DNA of 41,068 nt from an uncultured Lachnospiraceae bacterium (GTDB lineage Bacteria; Bacillota; Clostridia; Lachnospirales; Lachnospiraceae), in assembly GCA_902796005.1 (NCBI GenBank), contig CADBNF010000097.1, positions 1 through 41,068 on the forward strand, written 5' to 3'. The first letter of the stretch is position 1; every line of letters begins with the position of its first letter. Below are positions 15,409 to 23,471 of this stretch, piece by piece. The position numbers and the translations under genes are program-made. Under the pieces are notes generated by a model. The model worked only from the letters and a program-made list of their open reading frames with translations, did no database searches and was not told the origin of the DNA.

Positions 15409-16507
15409 GAACTATTCCATTTTATCAGAATCAGAGGTTCCGGCTTATATCCAGTTATACCGGTTCCTGGTGCGGGATATCGTATCCGGCGTTTATCCCT
15501 TCGGGGCCCGGCTTCCCTCCAAGAGGACCATCGCTTCGGAGACCGGCGTCAGCCTGATCACCGTGGAGCATGCCCTGGCCCTGCTGACGGAGGAGGGGTA
15601 TATCGAAACCCGCATGCGAAGCGGCTGCTTTGTCCTTTATAAAAGTGCGGATTTTCAGGGAATTCCCGATACGGAGGCCGCCCGCCCGGCCGAACGGACC
15701 AGCCTTTCCCGGCCGGAGGATGTGTTTCCCTTCACCGTTCTGGCCAGAACCACGCGGCGGGTGCTTTCGGATTACGGGGAGAGGCTCCTGGCGCGCTCGC
15801 CAAATTTCGGCATGCCGGAGCTGAAGACGGAGATCTGCCGGTACCTGTACCGCAGCAGGGGCATACGGGTTCTGCCGGAGCAGGTCATTGTGGGCTCCGG
15901 GGCGGAATATTTATACGGGCTTGCGGCCCAGTTCCTGGGCACGGACAAACGCTTTGCCCTGGAGGAACCCTCCTATGACAAGATCCGCAAGGTCTATGAA
16001 GCCCTGGGTATTGCCTGCGAAGCGCTGCCCCTGACGGAGGAGGGCATTTCCGCCGCGGCGCTTTCCGCCTGTGAGGCGGATGTACTGCATGTGACCCCCT
16101 TCAACAGCTTTCCCTCCGGGGTGACCGCAGGCATTTCCAAAAAGCATGCCTATATCCGCTGGGCGAAAAAACACGGAAGCGTGCTGATCGAGGACAATTA
16201 CGATTCCGAGCTGACCGTTTCCAGGAAGGCAGAGGAGCCGCTTTTTTCCATGGCGGACGGGGCACGGGTTATCTATATCAACAGCTTCAGCCAGACCATC
16301 GCCCCGGCCATCCGGGTGGGCTATATGCTCCTGCCCAGGGAGATGACGGAGCCGTTTCGGGAAAAGCTTGGCTTTTATTCCTGTACGGTGCCGGTGCTGG
16401 ACCAGATGGTTATTGCGGAGCTTTTAAAAAGCGGGGATTTTGAACGGCATATCAACCGGGTGCGCCGGAAAAAGCGCAGCCGGCAGAAAGAAGAGGTTTA
16501 TAAATGA
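15407..16507 (+). CDS. Degenerate MocR/GntR-type regulator, short and lacking PLP lysine
   Basis: A 366-residue protein. Residues 10-80 form a GntR winged helix (RLPSKRTIASETGVSLITVEHALALLTEEGYI). Residues 105-366 resemble a class I aminotransferase, as in MocR/PdxR/GabR regulators. These are usually about 460-490 residues; this one stops just after the ERHINRVRRKK motif, so roughly the last 90 residues are missing. The PLP-binding lysine of the usual SFSKT motif is Gln296 (SFSQT), although IEDNYDSE is kept. It probably cannot form the PLP aldimine. Its stop overlaps the next start. Confidence 0.82.
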   Translation: MNYSILSESEVPAYIQLYRFLVRDIVSGVYPFGARLPSKRTIASETGVSLITVEHALALLTEEGYIETRMRSGCFVLYKSADFQGIPDTEAARPAERTSLSRPEDVFPFTVLARTTRRVLSDYGERLLARSPNFGMPELKTEICRYLYRSRGIRVLPEQVIVGSGAEYLYGLAAQFLGTDKRFALEEPSYDKIRKVYEALGIACEALPLTEEGISAAALSACEADVLHVTPFNSFPSGVTAGISKKHAYIRWAKKHGSVLIEDNYDSELTVSRKAEEPLFSMADGARVIYINSFSQTIAPAIRVGYMLLPREMTEPFREKLGFYSCTVPVLDQMVIAELLKSGDFERHINRVRRKKRSRQKEEVYK

Positions 16508-17049
16508 ACGAAGAACTGACTGCGCAGGCCTATTCGGCGGCTGCGGAACTGTGTGAAAAGGCAAAACTGAAAAAAGGACAGATCCTGGTGGTGGGCTGCT
16601 CCTCCTCCGAGGTCTGCGGAGACCGGATCGGGACGAATTCCTCCCTGGAAACCGCCGAGGCGGTGTTTGCCGGTATAGAAAAGGCGGTAAAGGAAAGAGG
16701 CGTGTATCTGGCTGCCCAGTGCTGCGAGCACCTGAACCGGGCGCTGATCGTCGAGCGGGAGGCGGTGCCGGCAGCGGAGATCGTCAATGTGGTGCCCCAG
16801 CCCAAGGCCGGTGGCTCCTTTGCCACAACGGCCTACCGGCGCTTTCGCGACCCGGTGGCCCTGGAGGAAATCAGGGCGGATGCGGGGCTTGATATCGGCG
16901 ATACCTTCATCGGCATGCACCTGAAGAAGGTGGCGGTGCCGGTGCGGCTGGAAAACCATGCCATCGGACTGGCCCACGTTACCGCGGCCCGCGTCCGGCC
17001 GAAATTCATCGGCGGCAGCCGGGCGGTGTATGATGAAAAATTGAAGTGA
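16504..17049 (+). CDS. YwlG/DUF436 family protein (TIGR01440)
   Basis: A 181-residue protein with the family's VVGCSSSEVCGDRIGTNSS, AAQCCEHLNRALIVE and VVPQPKAGGSFATTAYRRF segments. Biochemical function is not established; in Bacillus the homologue ywlG lies near glyA. Conserved Cys, Ser and Asp suggest a small-molecule or metal site. Its ATG overlaps the stop of the MocR-like gene with AAGAAGAGG upstream, so it is translated with that gene. The REP-like hairpin starts at its stop codon. Confidence 0.82.
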   Translation: MNEELTAQAYSAAAELCEKAKLKKGQILVVGCSSSEVCGDRIGTNSSLETAEAVFAGIEKAVKERGVYLAAQCCEHLNRALIVEREAVPAAEIVNVVPQPKAGGSFATTAYRRFRDPVALEEIRADAGLDIGDTFIGMHLKKVAVPVRLENHAIGLAHVTAARVRPKFIGGSRAVYDEKLK

Positions 17050-17124
17050 CGTGACAGGGGGACGGTTCTTTTGTCACCTTTCTGAACCAGAAAGGTGACA
17101 AAAGAACCGTCCCCCTGTCACGTC
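17048..17124. repeat. REP-like perfect inverted repeat, 36-bp arms
   Basis: Two 36-base arms (17048-17083 and 17089-17124) are perfect reverse complements around a 5-base loop. The arm core, GGGGGACGGTTCTTTTGTC, is a motif I recognise from dispersed elements in many Firmicutes genomes. It lies between convergent genes and probably also acts as a terminator or RNA stabiliser. A single decayed arm is at 421-452. No transposase is nearby, so it would be mobilised in trans. Confidence 0.88.
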
Positions 17125-17144
17125 CTGTCACTAATTCTCAGGCT

Positions 17145-17804
17145 TTAGTTCAGAAGCCCCAGAAGGGAAGAAATCAGGTCGGAGCCGTCGTTTCCGCTGT
17201 TGGTCCTGCCAGAGGCACCCATGCCCATGAGCTTGCCGAGCATGCCGGAGACGCCGCCGTTGTCCTGCTGGGAGGCATTGCCGGTGAACATATCCATCAG
17301 GTTGCCCACGATGTTGCCGGTACCGTCCAGGTCACCGCCGGTGAACATACTGATAAGGCCGGAGAAATCAAAGCCGCCGGACTGCCTGCCGCCTCTGGCG
17401 GAATTCTGGGCCGCGGACAGGCCTGACATCAGCGCGGGGGCCATGTTGTCCAGAAGGCTTTCAGCCTGGTTGTTGTTCATGCCGTTCTGCTGGGCCAGGG
17501 CGCTGACCACGTCCTGGGTATTGCCGCCCAGGATATGCTGGATAATGGCGCCGCCGTCGGCGGTATCCGCATTCATGAACTGCTGCATGATGGAAGAGGT
17601 ATCGGTATGCTGGGTCAGTGCGCCGGCCAGGGAACGGGCACCCTCCTGGGAGGAGGCGTTCTGCGTCAGCTGGTTAATGAGGATGGGCAGGGCCTGGCTG
17701 ATAAAGGAACCGGTCTGGGATGCGCTTGTGCCGCTTTTTTTGGCGAGGGCATCCACGGAGGACTGATTGGTCATGGCGCCGGTAAGCATTTCCAGTAAAT
17801 TCAT
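17145..17804 (-). CDS. DUF937 family protein
   Basis: A 219-residue protein rich in Gln, Asn, Gly and Met. The DUF937 core (about 1-125) is LLEMLTGAMTNQSSVDALAKKSG..., with repeated helices like LGGNTQDVVSALAQQNGM. The Gly-rich C-terminal half (about 130-219) is low complexity. There is no signal peptide. The family's function is not established. The start at 17804 has AAAGGAG upstream and the family's MNLLEML; an in-frame start 8 codons earlier lacks a ribosome site. It is a single gene. Confidence 0.78.
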   Translation of the reverse strand: MNLLEMLTGAMTNQSSVDALAKKSGTSASQTGSFISQALPILINQLTQNASSQEGARSLAGALTQHTDTSSIMQQFMNADTADGGAIIQHILGGNTQDVVSALAQQNGMNNNQAESLLDNMAPALMSGLSAAQNSARGGRQSGGFDFSGLISMFTGGDLDGTGNIVGNLMDMFTGNASQQDNGGVSGMLGKLMGMGASGRTNSGNDGSDLISSLLGLLN

Positions 17805-17846
17805 AAGAGACTCCTTTCGGTAATACATGGTTTGTTTGACAAAATC

Positions 17847-17885
17847 GGAGCCGGAAAGCTGCAGAAGGTTTCCGGCTCCTTTATT
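17847..17885 (-). terminator. Probable terminator of the DUF4956 operon
   Basis: An 11-bp stem (GGAGCCGGAAA/TTTCCGGCTCC, 17847-17879) lies between the end of the DUF4956 gene and the DUF937 gene. On the minus strand it is followed by ATTTTG, on the plus strand by TTTATT. The minus-strand call is made because only that strand has an upstream gene. Confidence 0.6.
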
Positions 17886-17949
17886 ATACCATGTAATTTC
17901 CCCTGAAGGGATATTTTTTTCTTCGTTTCTTCAGGCATAGGCGAAAAAT

Positions 17950-18621
17950 TTACAGCTGGTTCTGCTGCTCCGCGTAGGGCAGGATGGCGATTTCCAGGTT
18001 GCCGTTTTTGGTCCGCAGCTCGTCGATGAAGGCTTTTTCCTCCTTCTGGTTCTTCAGCTGAATCCGGAAGGAGAGGCGGAACATGGAGCCCATGCCGGTG
18101 GTTTTCACGCCGGTGCTTTCCGCCTTTGTCAGGTAGCGGGCGAAAATCCCGTCAAAGGTATCGCTGTATTCCAGGGATTCGGGAATGGTAATCCGCAGCA
18201 GCCGGTCTGCAGTCATGGACCGGTGCTCGAAAAGCGGGAGGCTGCCGATAATCATGTAAAGGACCGAAAGGCCGATGAGAATAACGATGCCGTAGGCCAG
18301 ATATCCCATGCCGAAGGCGATGCCCGAGCCCATGGAGAATAAAATCGCGGCGATTTCGTCCGCGCTTCCCGGCGCGGAACGGAAACGGATAAGGCCGAAG
18401 GCGCCGCCCACGGCCACGCCGGCGCCGATGTTGCCGTTTACGAAGGTGATAACGGCGCCCACGACGAAGGGCAGCATGGCCACCACGATGAAGAACCGTC
18501 TGGTGGACCGGATTTTAAAGCTCATCAGCCAGGCGTAGACAAGGCCGGTGACGATGGCGGCCGCAGCCATCAGGAAAAACTGGGCCGGGGTAACGACGGA
18601 GGTATATATGGAATCAAACAT
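17950..18621 (-). CDS. DUF4956 membrane protein
   Basis: A 223-residue protein with about four to five N-terminal helices (about 15-130) and a soluble C-terminal domain. It carries the family signature GGAFGLIRFRSAPGSADEIAAILFSMG, a GLIRFRS/DEIA block also seen in MgtC-like folds. It is 21 bases downstream of the VTC gene with AGAAGGA before its start. DUF4956 genes commonly neighbour VTC polyphosphate polymerase genes, so a membrane channel or acceptor for that enzyme is plausible. That role is inference. Confidence 0.82.
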   Translation of the reverse strand: MFDSIYTSVVTPAQFFLMAAAAIVTGLVYAWLMSFKIRSTRRFFIVVAMLPFVVGAVITFVNGNIGAGVAVGGAFGLIRFRSAPGSADEIAAILFSMGSGIAFGMGYLAYGIVILIGLSVLYMIIGSLPLFEHRSMTADRLLRITIPESLEYSDTFDGIFARYLTKAESTGVKTTGMGSMFRLSFRIQLKNQKEEKAFIDELRTKNGNLEIAILPYAEQQNQL

Positions 18622-18642
18622 TTTCTTTTTCCTTCTCTTTCT

Positions 18643-19383
18643 TTATTGTACGTGCATCAGCTGCCGGCGGTAGGCCTCTCCGTATTTGGAAAAGCTCGTC
18701 TTATATATTTTCCCTTCATCCAGGATGGCTGAAAGCCACAGCGGCATTGCCTGCTGGACCTTTACCTCCAGGATGCACCAGCCCTCCGGCAGGAGGGATA
18801 TTCCCTCCATGGATTTCGTCAGGTTCAGATAATCCGTGCGGTAGCGGGGATTTTCGTCGATGGTCAGGCGGAGGTCGCCCTCCGGTTCAAAATAAGCGGT
18901 CCGGTCATAGATGATCAGGCAGGAGGGAACCAGTGTCCGGTAAAAATCCCGGAAGGCGGTGATTTCCCTGCCCACCTGCCCGCCGGCGAACACGTCGCTT
19001 TCCCCGGCGAAGAAGCGTTTCACTTCGGGAAGGACACCCGGCACCCGCCGTTTGTAGACGATGCCTTCGGCCTTCCGCTTCAGCTCCAGGTACACCGGCG
19101 TGGTGTCGGTGGCCAGACCGTAGGACCGGAGCCGGATTTTCTCCTTGAAGGCCGGCCTTTCCAGGCTGGCCCGGATAAGCCGGTGGTCCGGCGTGTCATA
19201 ATACAGGGAAGCGATGGAGGTTCTGCCGAATTCATCCGCTTTCATGTGCGTACGGATTTTCTTTAAGAAAAAGAGCTTCTGAATGGGATTCAGCAGGTAT
19301 TTCAGTTCATAGCGGGACATGACCGTTATGGGATTTTTCACAACGGGGGAAACGATATCCTCCAGTTTTTCAGCCGTATTCAT
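18643..19383 (-). CDS. VTC-domain polyphosphate polymerase
   Basis: A 246-residue VTC4-like tunnel-fold domain. The signature MSRYELKYLLN, then ASLYYDTPDHRLIRASLERPAFKEKIRLRSYG, VYLELKRKAEGIVYKRRV and a C-terminal CILEVKVQQAMPLW give the basic and acidic residues that line the tunnel. The yeast homologue makes polyphosphate from ATP. No transmembrane helix is present, so it may be held at the membrane by DUF4956. AAGGAGG precedes its start. Substrate is inferred from the family. Confidence 0.82.
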   Translation of the reverse strand: MNTAEKLEDIVSPVVKNPITVMSRYELKYLLNPIQKLFFLKKIRTHMKADEFGRTSIASLYYDTPDHRLIRASLERPAFKEKIRLRSYGLATDTTPVYLELKRKAEGIVYKRRVPGVLPEVKRFFAGESDVFAGGQVGREITAFRDFYRTLVPSCLIIYDRTAYFEPEGDLRLTIDENPRYRTDYLNLTKSMEGISLLPEGWCILEVKVQQAMPLWLSAILDEGKIYKTSFSKYGEAYRRQLMHVQ

Positions 19384-19398
19384 TTCACGCCTCCTTCT

Positions 19399-20676
19399 TC
19401 AGCGCCTGCCCCAGGGACCGCCCTGGGTGCCCTGGCCGTTCATGCCGCCCCGGCCGCCCATCATCTGGGAGGTGATGGCGTTGGTTTCCACGCCGTTGAC
19501 GATAATGGTGCCGCCGTTGTACTGGGCGCCCATATCATAATCGAAGGGAGACTGGGCCGTGATGTCCAGGGTGCCGCCGTTCATATAGATATAGCCGTTG
19601 GCGTCCACCGCGTCGGTGTCCCCGGCGCCCATGTTAATGGTGATGTAACCGCCGTTGATTTCCACGGTGGGGGTGTAGAGCGAAGATTTGGCAGCCCCGT
19701 TGATGCCGTCATCGGAGGCGCTGATATTGATGGTGCCGCCGTTTATCTGGACCCAGGTGGCCTCGAGGCCCTCGCCGGCGGTAATGGTGATATCCCCGTC
19801 GTCAACCTGGAGAATGGTATGGGCATGGACGGCGTCGTCGCCGGCGGTGATGGTCAGGGTGCCTCCGCAGAGGTATACGGAGCCGACGGTATCGTCTTCG
19901 TCATTTTCCGCATGCATACCGTCCTCGCCGGCCTTAAGGGTAACCGTGCCCGCTGCCATGCTGATGGATTCATTGGCTTCCAGCGCGTCCTCCACGCTGT
20001 CCACGGTCAGGGTTCCGCCGGTGATCTTCAGGTCATCCTTGCAGGCGATGCCGTTGTCCGTGGAGGAGACGGTCAGGGTGCCCAGGCCGTTTATGACAAG
20101 GTCGTCCCGGGAGAAGATAACCGCATCGGTATTGGTGGTGCCGTCGGCGGTGAAGGTTCCCGTAACCGTCAGGGTGTTTTCCGTGCCTTCTGCGGTGGTC
20201 ACGAAGACCTTATCCGCGTTTTTGACATAGATGCAGGGGAAATCGGTGTTCGTAATGCTTACGCCGTCCAGTACCAGCTGCACCTTGTCCTCGTCCCCGG
20301 CTTCCACAATGATGGTGGTTTCCCCGGAGGTTCCGCTTATGACATAAACGCCGGCGGCGGTAATGGTGATGTCTTCACCGTCCTTTACGGTGAGGTATTC
20401 CGCCTCTGACAGGGCTGCGGTCTGGGTGAGGTCTCTTTCGGTAAAGAGGGAGGAGGCGTCAATGGCGCCGTCGGCGGTGACGTTTGCCGTGGTGACCGCC
20501 GCTTCCGTTTTGGAAGCAGAGCTGCCTGCATTGCTTTCTGAAACGGCAGAGACAGTGGAAACAGAAGAGGTGACTGCCTGTGTTTCGGTATTTTCGGTGG
20601 CTGTATTGCTGCCGCAGGCCGCAAGGGCCGCAGCCAGGATGATGGCCAGGATGATGGCCGGTGCTTTCTTTCTCAT
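19399..20676 (-). CDS. Cthe_2159-type carbohydrate-binding lipoprotein
   Basis: A 425-residue secreted lipoprotein: signal peptide with lipobox LAAC (Cys about 21), a Ser/Thr/Ala linker to about 75, then a repetitive beta-helix (about 80-400) with turns such as GGTLTVDS, GGTLTITAGDDAVHA and GGTINISASDDGIN. It ends in a Gly-rich GGRGGMNGQGTQGGPWG tail. Related proteins bind calcium and acidic polysaccharides. It heads the operon with VTC and DUF4956, so it may bind a polyanion at the surface. No CotH kinase is present. Confidence 0.8.
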   Translation of the reverse strand: MRKKAPAIILAIILAAALAACGSNTATENTETQAVTSSVSTVSAVSESNAGSSASKTEAAVTTANVTADGAIDASSLFTERDLTQTAALSEAEYLTVKDGEDITITAAGVYVISGTSGETTIIVEAGDEDKVQLVLDGVSITNTDFPCIYVKNADKVFVTTAEGTENTLTVTGTFTADGTTNTDAVIFSRDDLVINGLGTLTVSSTDNGIACKDDLKITGGTLTVDSVEDALEANESISMAAGTVTLKAGEDGMHAENDEDDTVGSVYLCGGTLTITAGDDAVHAHTILQVDDGDITITAGEGLEATWVQINGGTINISASDDGINGAAKSSLYTPTVEINGGYITINMGAGDTDAVDANGYIYMNGGTLDITAQSPFDYDMGAQYNGGTIIVNGVETNAITSQMMGGRGGMNGQGTQGGPWGRR

Positions 20677-20718
20677 GATTTTCCTCCTTTTATAATCATT
20701 TCTTTATCGTTTTTTGTT

Positions 20719-20734
20719 TTCCGCAGCTGCGGAA
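20719..20734. promoter_or_regulatory. Perfect 16-base palindrome in the Cthe_2159 leader
   Basis: TTCCGCAGCTGCGGAA is fully self-complementary and lies 43 bases upstream of the lipoprotein start on the minus strand. It is not followed by a T tract in that direction, so an operator or leader hairpin fits better than a terminator. Confidence 0.45.
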
Positions 20735-20892
20735 TGATTTCTTTCTGTTATTGACAGCATAAGGTTGAAAAAGTATTGAAATGTGAGAAAAAAACAGAAA
20801 TTCTGTGAATTTCGGGGCCGGATTGTGAACATTTTCGTAAATGCGGGGCGATTTCCGGCCGCAGCCGGAGCAAAATGTGAAGAATCCGGGAC

Positions 20893-20921
20893 TTGACGCC
20901 GTCCCCTCCGGCGCGTAAGAT
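20893..20921 (+). promoter_or_regulatory. Promoter of the nucleotidyltransferase-acetyltransferase gene
   Basis: TTGACG (20893-20898) and TAAGAT (20916-20921) are spaced by 17 bases, 29 bases before the start codon. The ribosome site AAAGGAG follows at about 20938-20944. Confidence 0.65.
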
Positions 20922-20949
20922 AGTCAGCGGCTGTAAAAAAGGAGAGAAC

Positions 20950-21915
20950 ATGAACAGAGCGGAAGTAATCAGACGACTGGGAAAAATAAGCTGGAATAAG
21001 GAAGACTGGTGGCTTGTGGCCGGCGGCGCCATGGTGCTTTACGGCCTGCGAGACAGTACCAGGGACCTGGATCTGGGCTGCACCGCCGCCCTTTGCGACC
21101 GGCTGGAGGCGGAGGGCCATGTGCCGGAGATAACCCCGGACGGCAGGCGGAAGTTTACCCTTCCCGGCATGGACATCGGCGAACGCTTTGTCTTTGAACG
21201 GGTGGATATCGTGGCAGGCATTCCCGTGATTTCGGTCGACGGGCTTCTGCAGATGAAGCGGCACCTGAACCGGCCGAAGGACCAGGCGGACATCAAAAGG
21301 CTTGAGGAAGCGGTAAGGGAGGGCCTTCCGGACCTTTCCGAAGAGAACTTAAGCGAGGCGCGGAAAATGGTTCTCGGGCTCGTCTACGATCCGGAGGTAC
21401 CGGAAATATTAACCCGGCAGAGACCCTTCCAGAACCGGCTGTGGGAATTCAACCGGCTGAGGGCCGATGATTATGAAGAGAAGGAAAGGTACATGCGGGA
21501 GGTCTTTGCCGAATGCGGGAAGGACTGTTATATCGAGCTGCCCTTCCATGCGAATTTCGGCGGGCACCATGTGCATTTCGGGGAACACATCTATGCCAAT
21601 TCCAACCTGACCCTGGTGGATGACGGGCATATTTTCGTGGGGGACCGGGTGCAGTTCGGCCCGAACGTGACGGTGGCCACCGCCGCCCATCCCATTGATG
21701 CGGGAAAGCGGGCAAGGGGGCTGCAGTACAACCGGGACGTGCATATCGGTGACAATGCCTGGATCGGCGCGGGGGTGATTATCCTGCCCGGCGTGCATAT
21801 CGGGAGCAATACGGTCATCGGCGCGGGAAGCGTGGTGACGAAGGATATCCCCGACGGCGTAGTGGCCGTGGGCAATCCCTGCCGCGTGTTAAGAAAAGCG
21901 GAAGAAAGAGAATAA
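20950..21915 (+). CDS. Nucleotidyltransferase-like domain fused to hexapeptide O-acetyltransferase
   Basis: A 321-residue two-domain protein. Residues 1-125 resemble MNT/AbiEii-type nucleotidyltransferase folds: LVAGGAMVLYGLR, then DLDLG (Asp39, Asp41) and RVDIVAG (Asp86). Residues 135-321 are a maltose/galactoside O-acetyltransferase (LacA/Maa) with the left-handed beta-helix, NANLTLVDDG-type turns and catalytic-type His247 in TAAHP. Met140 would be the normal start of a stand-alone acetyltransferase. The start at 20950 has GGAG upstream. I do not know the joint function. Confidence 0.82.
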   Translation: MNRAEVIRRLGKISWNKEDWWLVAGGAMVLYGLRDSTRDLDLGCTAALCDRLEAEGHVPEITPDGRRKFTLPGMDIGERFVFERVDIVAGIPVISVDGLLQMKRHLNRPKDQADIKRLEEAVREGLPDLSEENLSEARKMVLGLVYDPEVPEILTRQRPFQNRLWEFNRLRADDYEEKERYMREVFAECGKDCYIELPFHANFGGHHVHFGEHIYANSNLTLVDDGHIFVGDRVQFGPNVTVATAAHPIDAGKRARGLQYNRDVHIGDNAWIGAGVIILPGVHIGSNTVIGAGSVVTKDIPDGVVAVGNPCRVLRKAEERE

Positions 21916-21947
21916 AAAATAGAAACTACGGAAGAAGAGGAAAAGCA

Positions 21948-22859
21948 ATGGCATATGTAAGATATTCGAAAATTGACGACCTGCCCAACCGGAGGATCTC
22001 AGGAAAGATTACACCGGGCTGTATCTGCCTGGAGGGCGGCGCATTCCGGGGGCTGTATACCGGCGGTGTGCTGGACGCCCTGATGGAGGCGGATATCAAT
22101 ATGGCCTGCACCATCGGCGTTTCCGCGGGGGCGATGAACGGCATCGGCTACGCCTGCGGACAGATAGGCTATGCCTCCCGGATCAACCTGGGCCACAGAA
22201 GGGACCCGAAATACGTGGGTCTGGGTGCCTGGAAGAAAAACAAGGGCATCATCGGCTTCGACGTGGCCTTCGGCGCCCCGGACGGCCTCGAACCCCTGGA
22301 CATCGCGGGGATTCCCGCCGCGGGCAGACGGTATCTGGCCGTGGCCACCAACTGCCTGACCGGCAGGGAGGAATATTTTGAAACCAACGGCACCCGCAGG
22401 ATTTTAAAGGCCATCCAGGCCTCCGCCTCCATGCCCTTCCTGTCGAAGATGGTGTATATTTCCGGAAAGCCCTATCTGGACGGCGGCTGCGCCTGCAGCA
22501 TCCCCTATGAATGGGCGCTGAAGGAAGGCTTCGAGAAAATCATTGTGGTGCGCACAAGACCCGCGGACTTCCGCAAGGAGGTCAAAGAAAACAGCCGGCA
22601 TACCGCCACACACCTGCTGTACGGAAAATATCCCCAGTTTGTGAAAAGCCTGACAGCCGGCAATGCCAATTATAACCGCCAGTGTGAAGAGATCAACCGT
22701 CTGGGGGAAGAGGGCAGGATATTCGTGATCAGTCCCTCCCAGCCCGTGACCGTGGGACGGCTGGAAAAGGACGTGGAAAAGCTCGGGGCCCTGTATCACC
22801 TGGGCTATGACGATACCGTGGCAAAGCTCGATGCCCTGCGGGCCTACCTGGAGGCGTAA
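21948..22859 (+). CDS. Patatin-like phospholipase
   Basis: A 303-residue patatin domain protein. The oxyanion loop is EGGAFRG (29-35), the nucleophile is Ser59 in GVSAG and the catalytic Asp178 is in DGG. These are the three hallmarks of the family, which hydrolyses phospholipid or other acyl esters. There is no signal peptide, so it is cytoplasmic. It begins 32 bases after the acetyltransferase fusion gene and may be cotranscribed. The C-terminal region resembles the bacterial YjjU/RssA-like group. Confidence 0.88.
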   Translation: MAYVRYSKIDDLPNRRISGKITPGCICLEGGAFRGLYTGGVLDALMEADINMACTIGVSAGAMNGIGYACGQIGYASRINLGHRRDPKYVGLGAWKKNKGIIGFDVAFGAPDGLEPLDIAGIPAAGRRYLAVATNCLTGREEYFETNGTRRILKAIQASASMPFLSKMVYISGKPYLDGGCACSIPYEWALKEGFEKIIVVRTRPADFRKEVKENSRHTATHLLYGKYPQFVKSLTAGNANYNRQCEEINRLGEEGRIFVISPSQPVTVGRLEKDVEKLGALYHLGYDDTVAKLDALRAYLEA

Positions 22860-22885
22860 AGCCTCCAAAAGCCCTGCGGGTTTTT
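22850..22885. terminator. Terminator between patatin and the small Cys-rich gene
   Basis: A GGAGGC/GCCTCC hairpin (22850-22866) overlaps the patatin stop, and a second small hairpin (CCCTGCGGG) is followed by TTTTT. On the minus strand the second hairpin is followed by TTTT. Both directions are plausible. Confidence 0.5.
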
Positions 22886-23375
22886 ACGGGGTGTTCTCTG
22901 TCAGCCGCCTGCGCAGGTCTTCATCGTAGACGCAGACACACCACCGGCAGGTGCTTCCCGGCACATCCTCCCGGAAGCCGCAGCGGCAGGTGCCGGTCGC
23001 CTCATCCTTTTCCCAGCGGGCCATCTCCTGCGGATGAAGGGGTTCTCCCGCGATAAAGGCGGAAAAGAGGCAGGCGAAGATGATCCAGACGTGGGCTTCC
23101 GGCTGATCCGCCATATATTCGTCCAGATAAGCGGAAAGGCGCGTGACCATGGCCTTTGCTTCTTCGGTTTTTACGTTGAGGTCCGGGCCGGATCCGGCCT
23201 TTCTGGTCAGCAGCGTCACCATGGTTTTCCGGTTGGGTTCATTGATAACCAGACCTTCGCCGCCCGCAAAAAGGGCGGCTTTTTGTTCTTCGGAGATCCG
23301 GGCGGTCATCAGATCCGCCAGGGTATCCGCCGGCAGCAGGGGGCTGTCGGGCAGGGATTTTAAGAAATCGTTCAT
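22884..23375 (-). CDS. Small Cys-rich protein, possibly DUF2115-like
   Basis: A 163-residue soluble protein. The N-terminal 110 residues are helical. The C-terminal part has GEPLHPQEM and cysteines in TCRCGF and STCRWCVCVY, which look like a metal site. The His-Pro followed by clustered cysteines recalls DUF2115, a family described mostly in archaea, but I am unsure. The start at 23375 has AAGGAG upstream; 17 more codons exist in frame without a ribosome site. Function unknown. Confidence 0.6.
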   Translation of the reverse strand: MNDFLKSLPDSPLLPADTLADLMTARISEEQKAALFAGGEGLVINEPNRKTMVTLLTRKAGSGPDLNVKTEEAKAMVTRLSAYLDEYMADQPEAHVWIIFACLFSAFIAGEPLHPQEMARWEKDEATGTCRCGFREDVPGSTCRWCVCVYDEDLRRRLTENTP

Positions 23376-23471
23376 CGCTTTTCTCCTTCTGCCTGATTTT
23401 ATCATAAAAGAAGACTTCTTTTCCATGGTAAATTACGTTATAATGAAGATACCAGAAAAGGAGGAAAGAAC

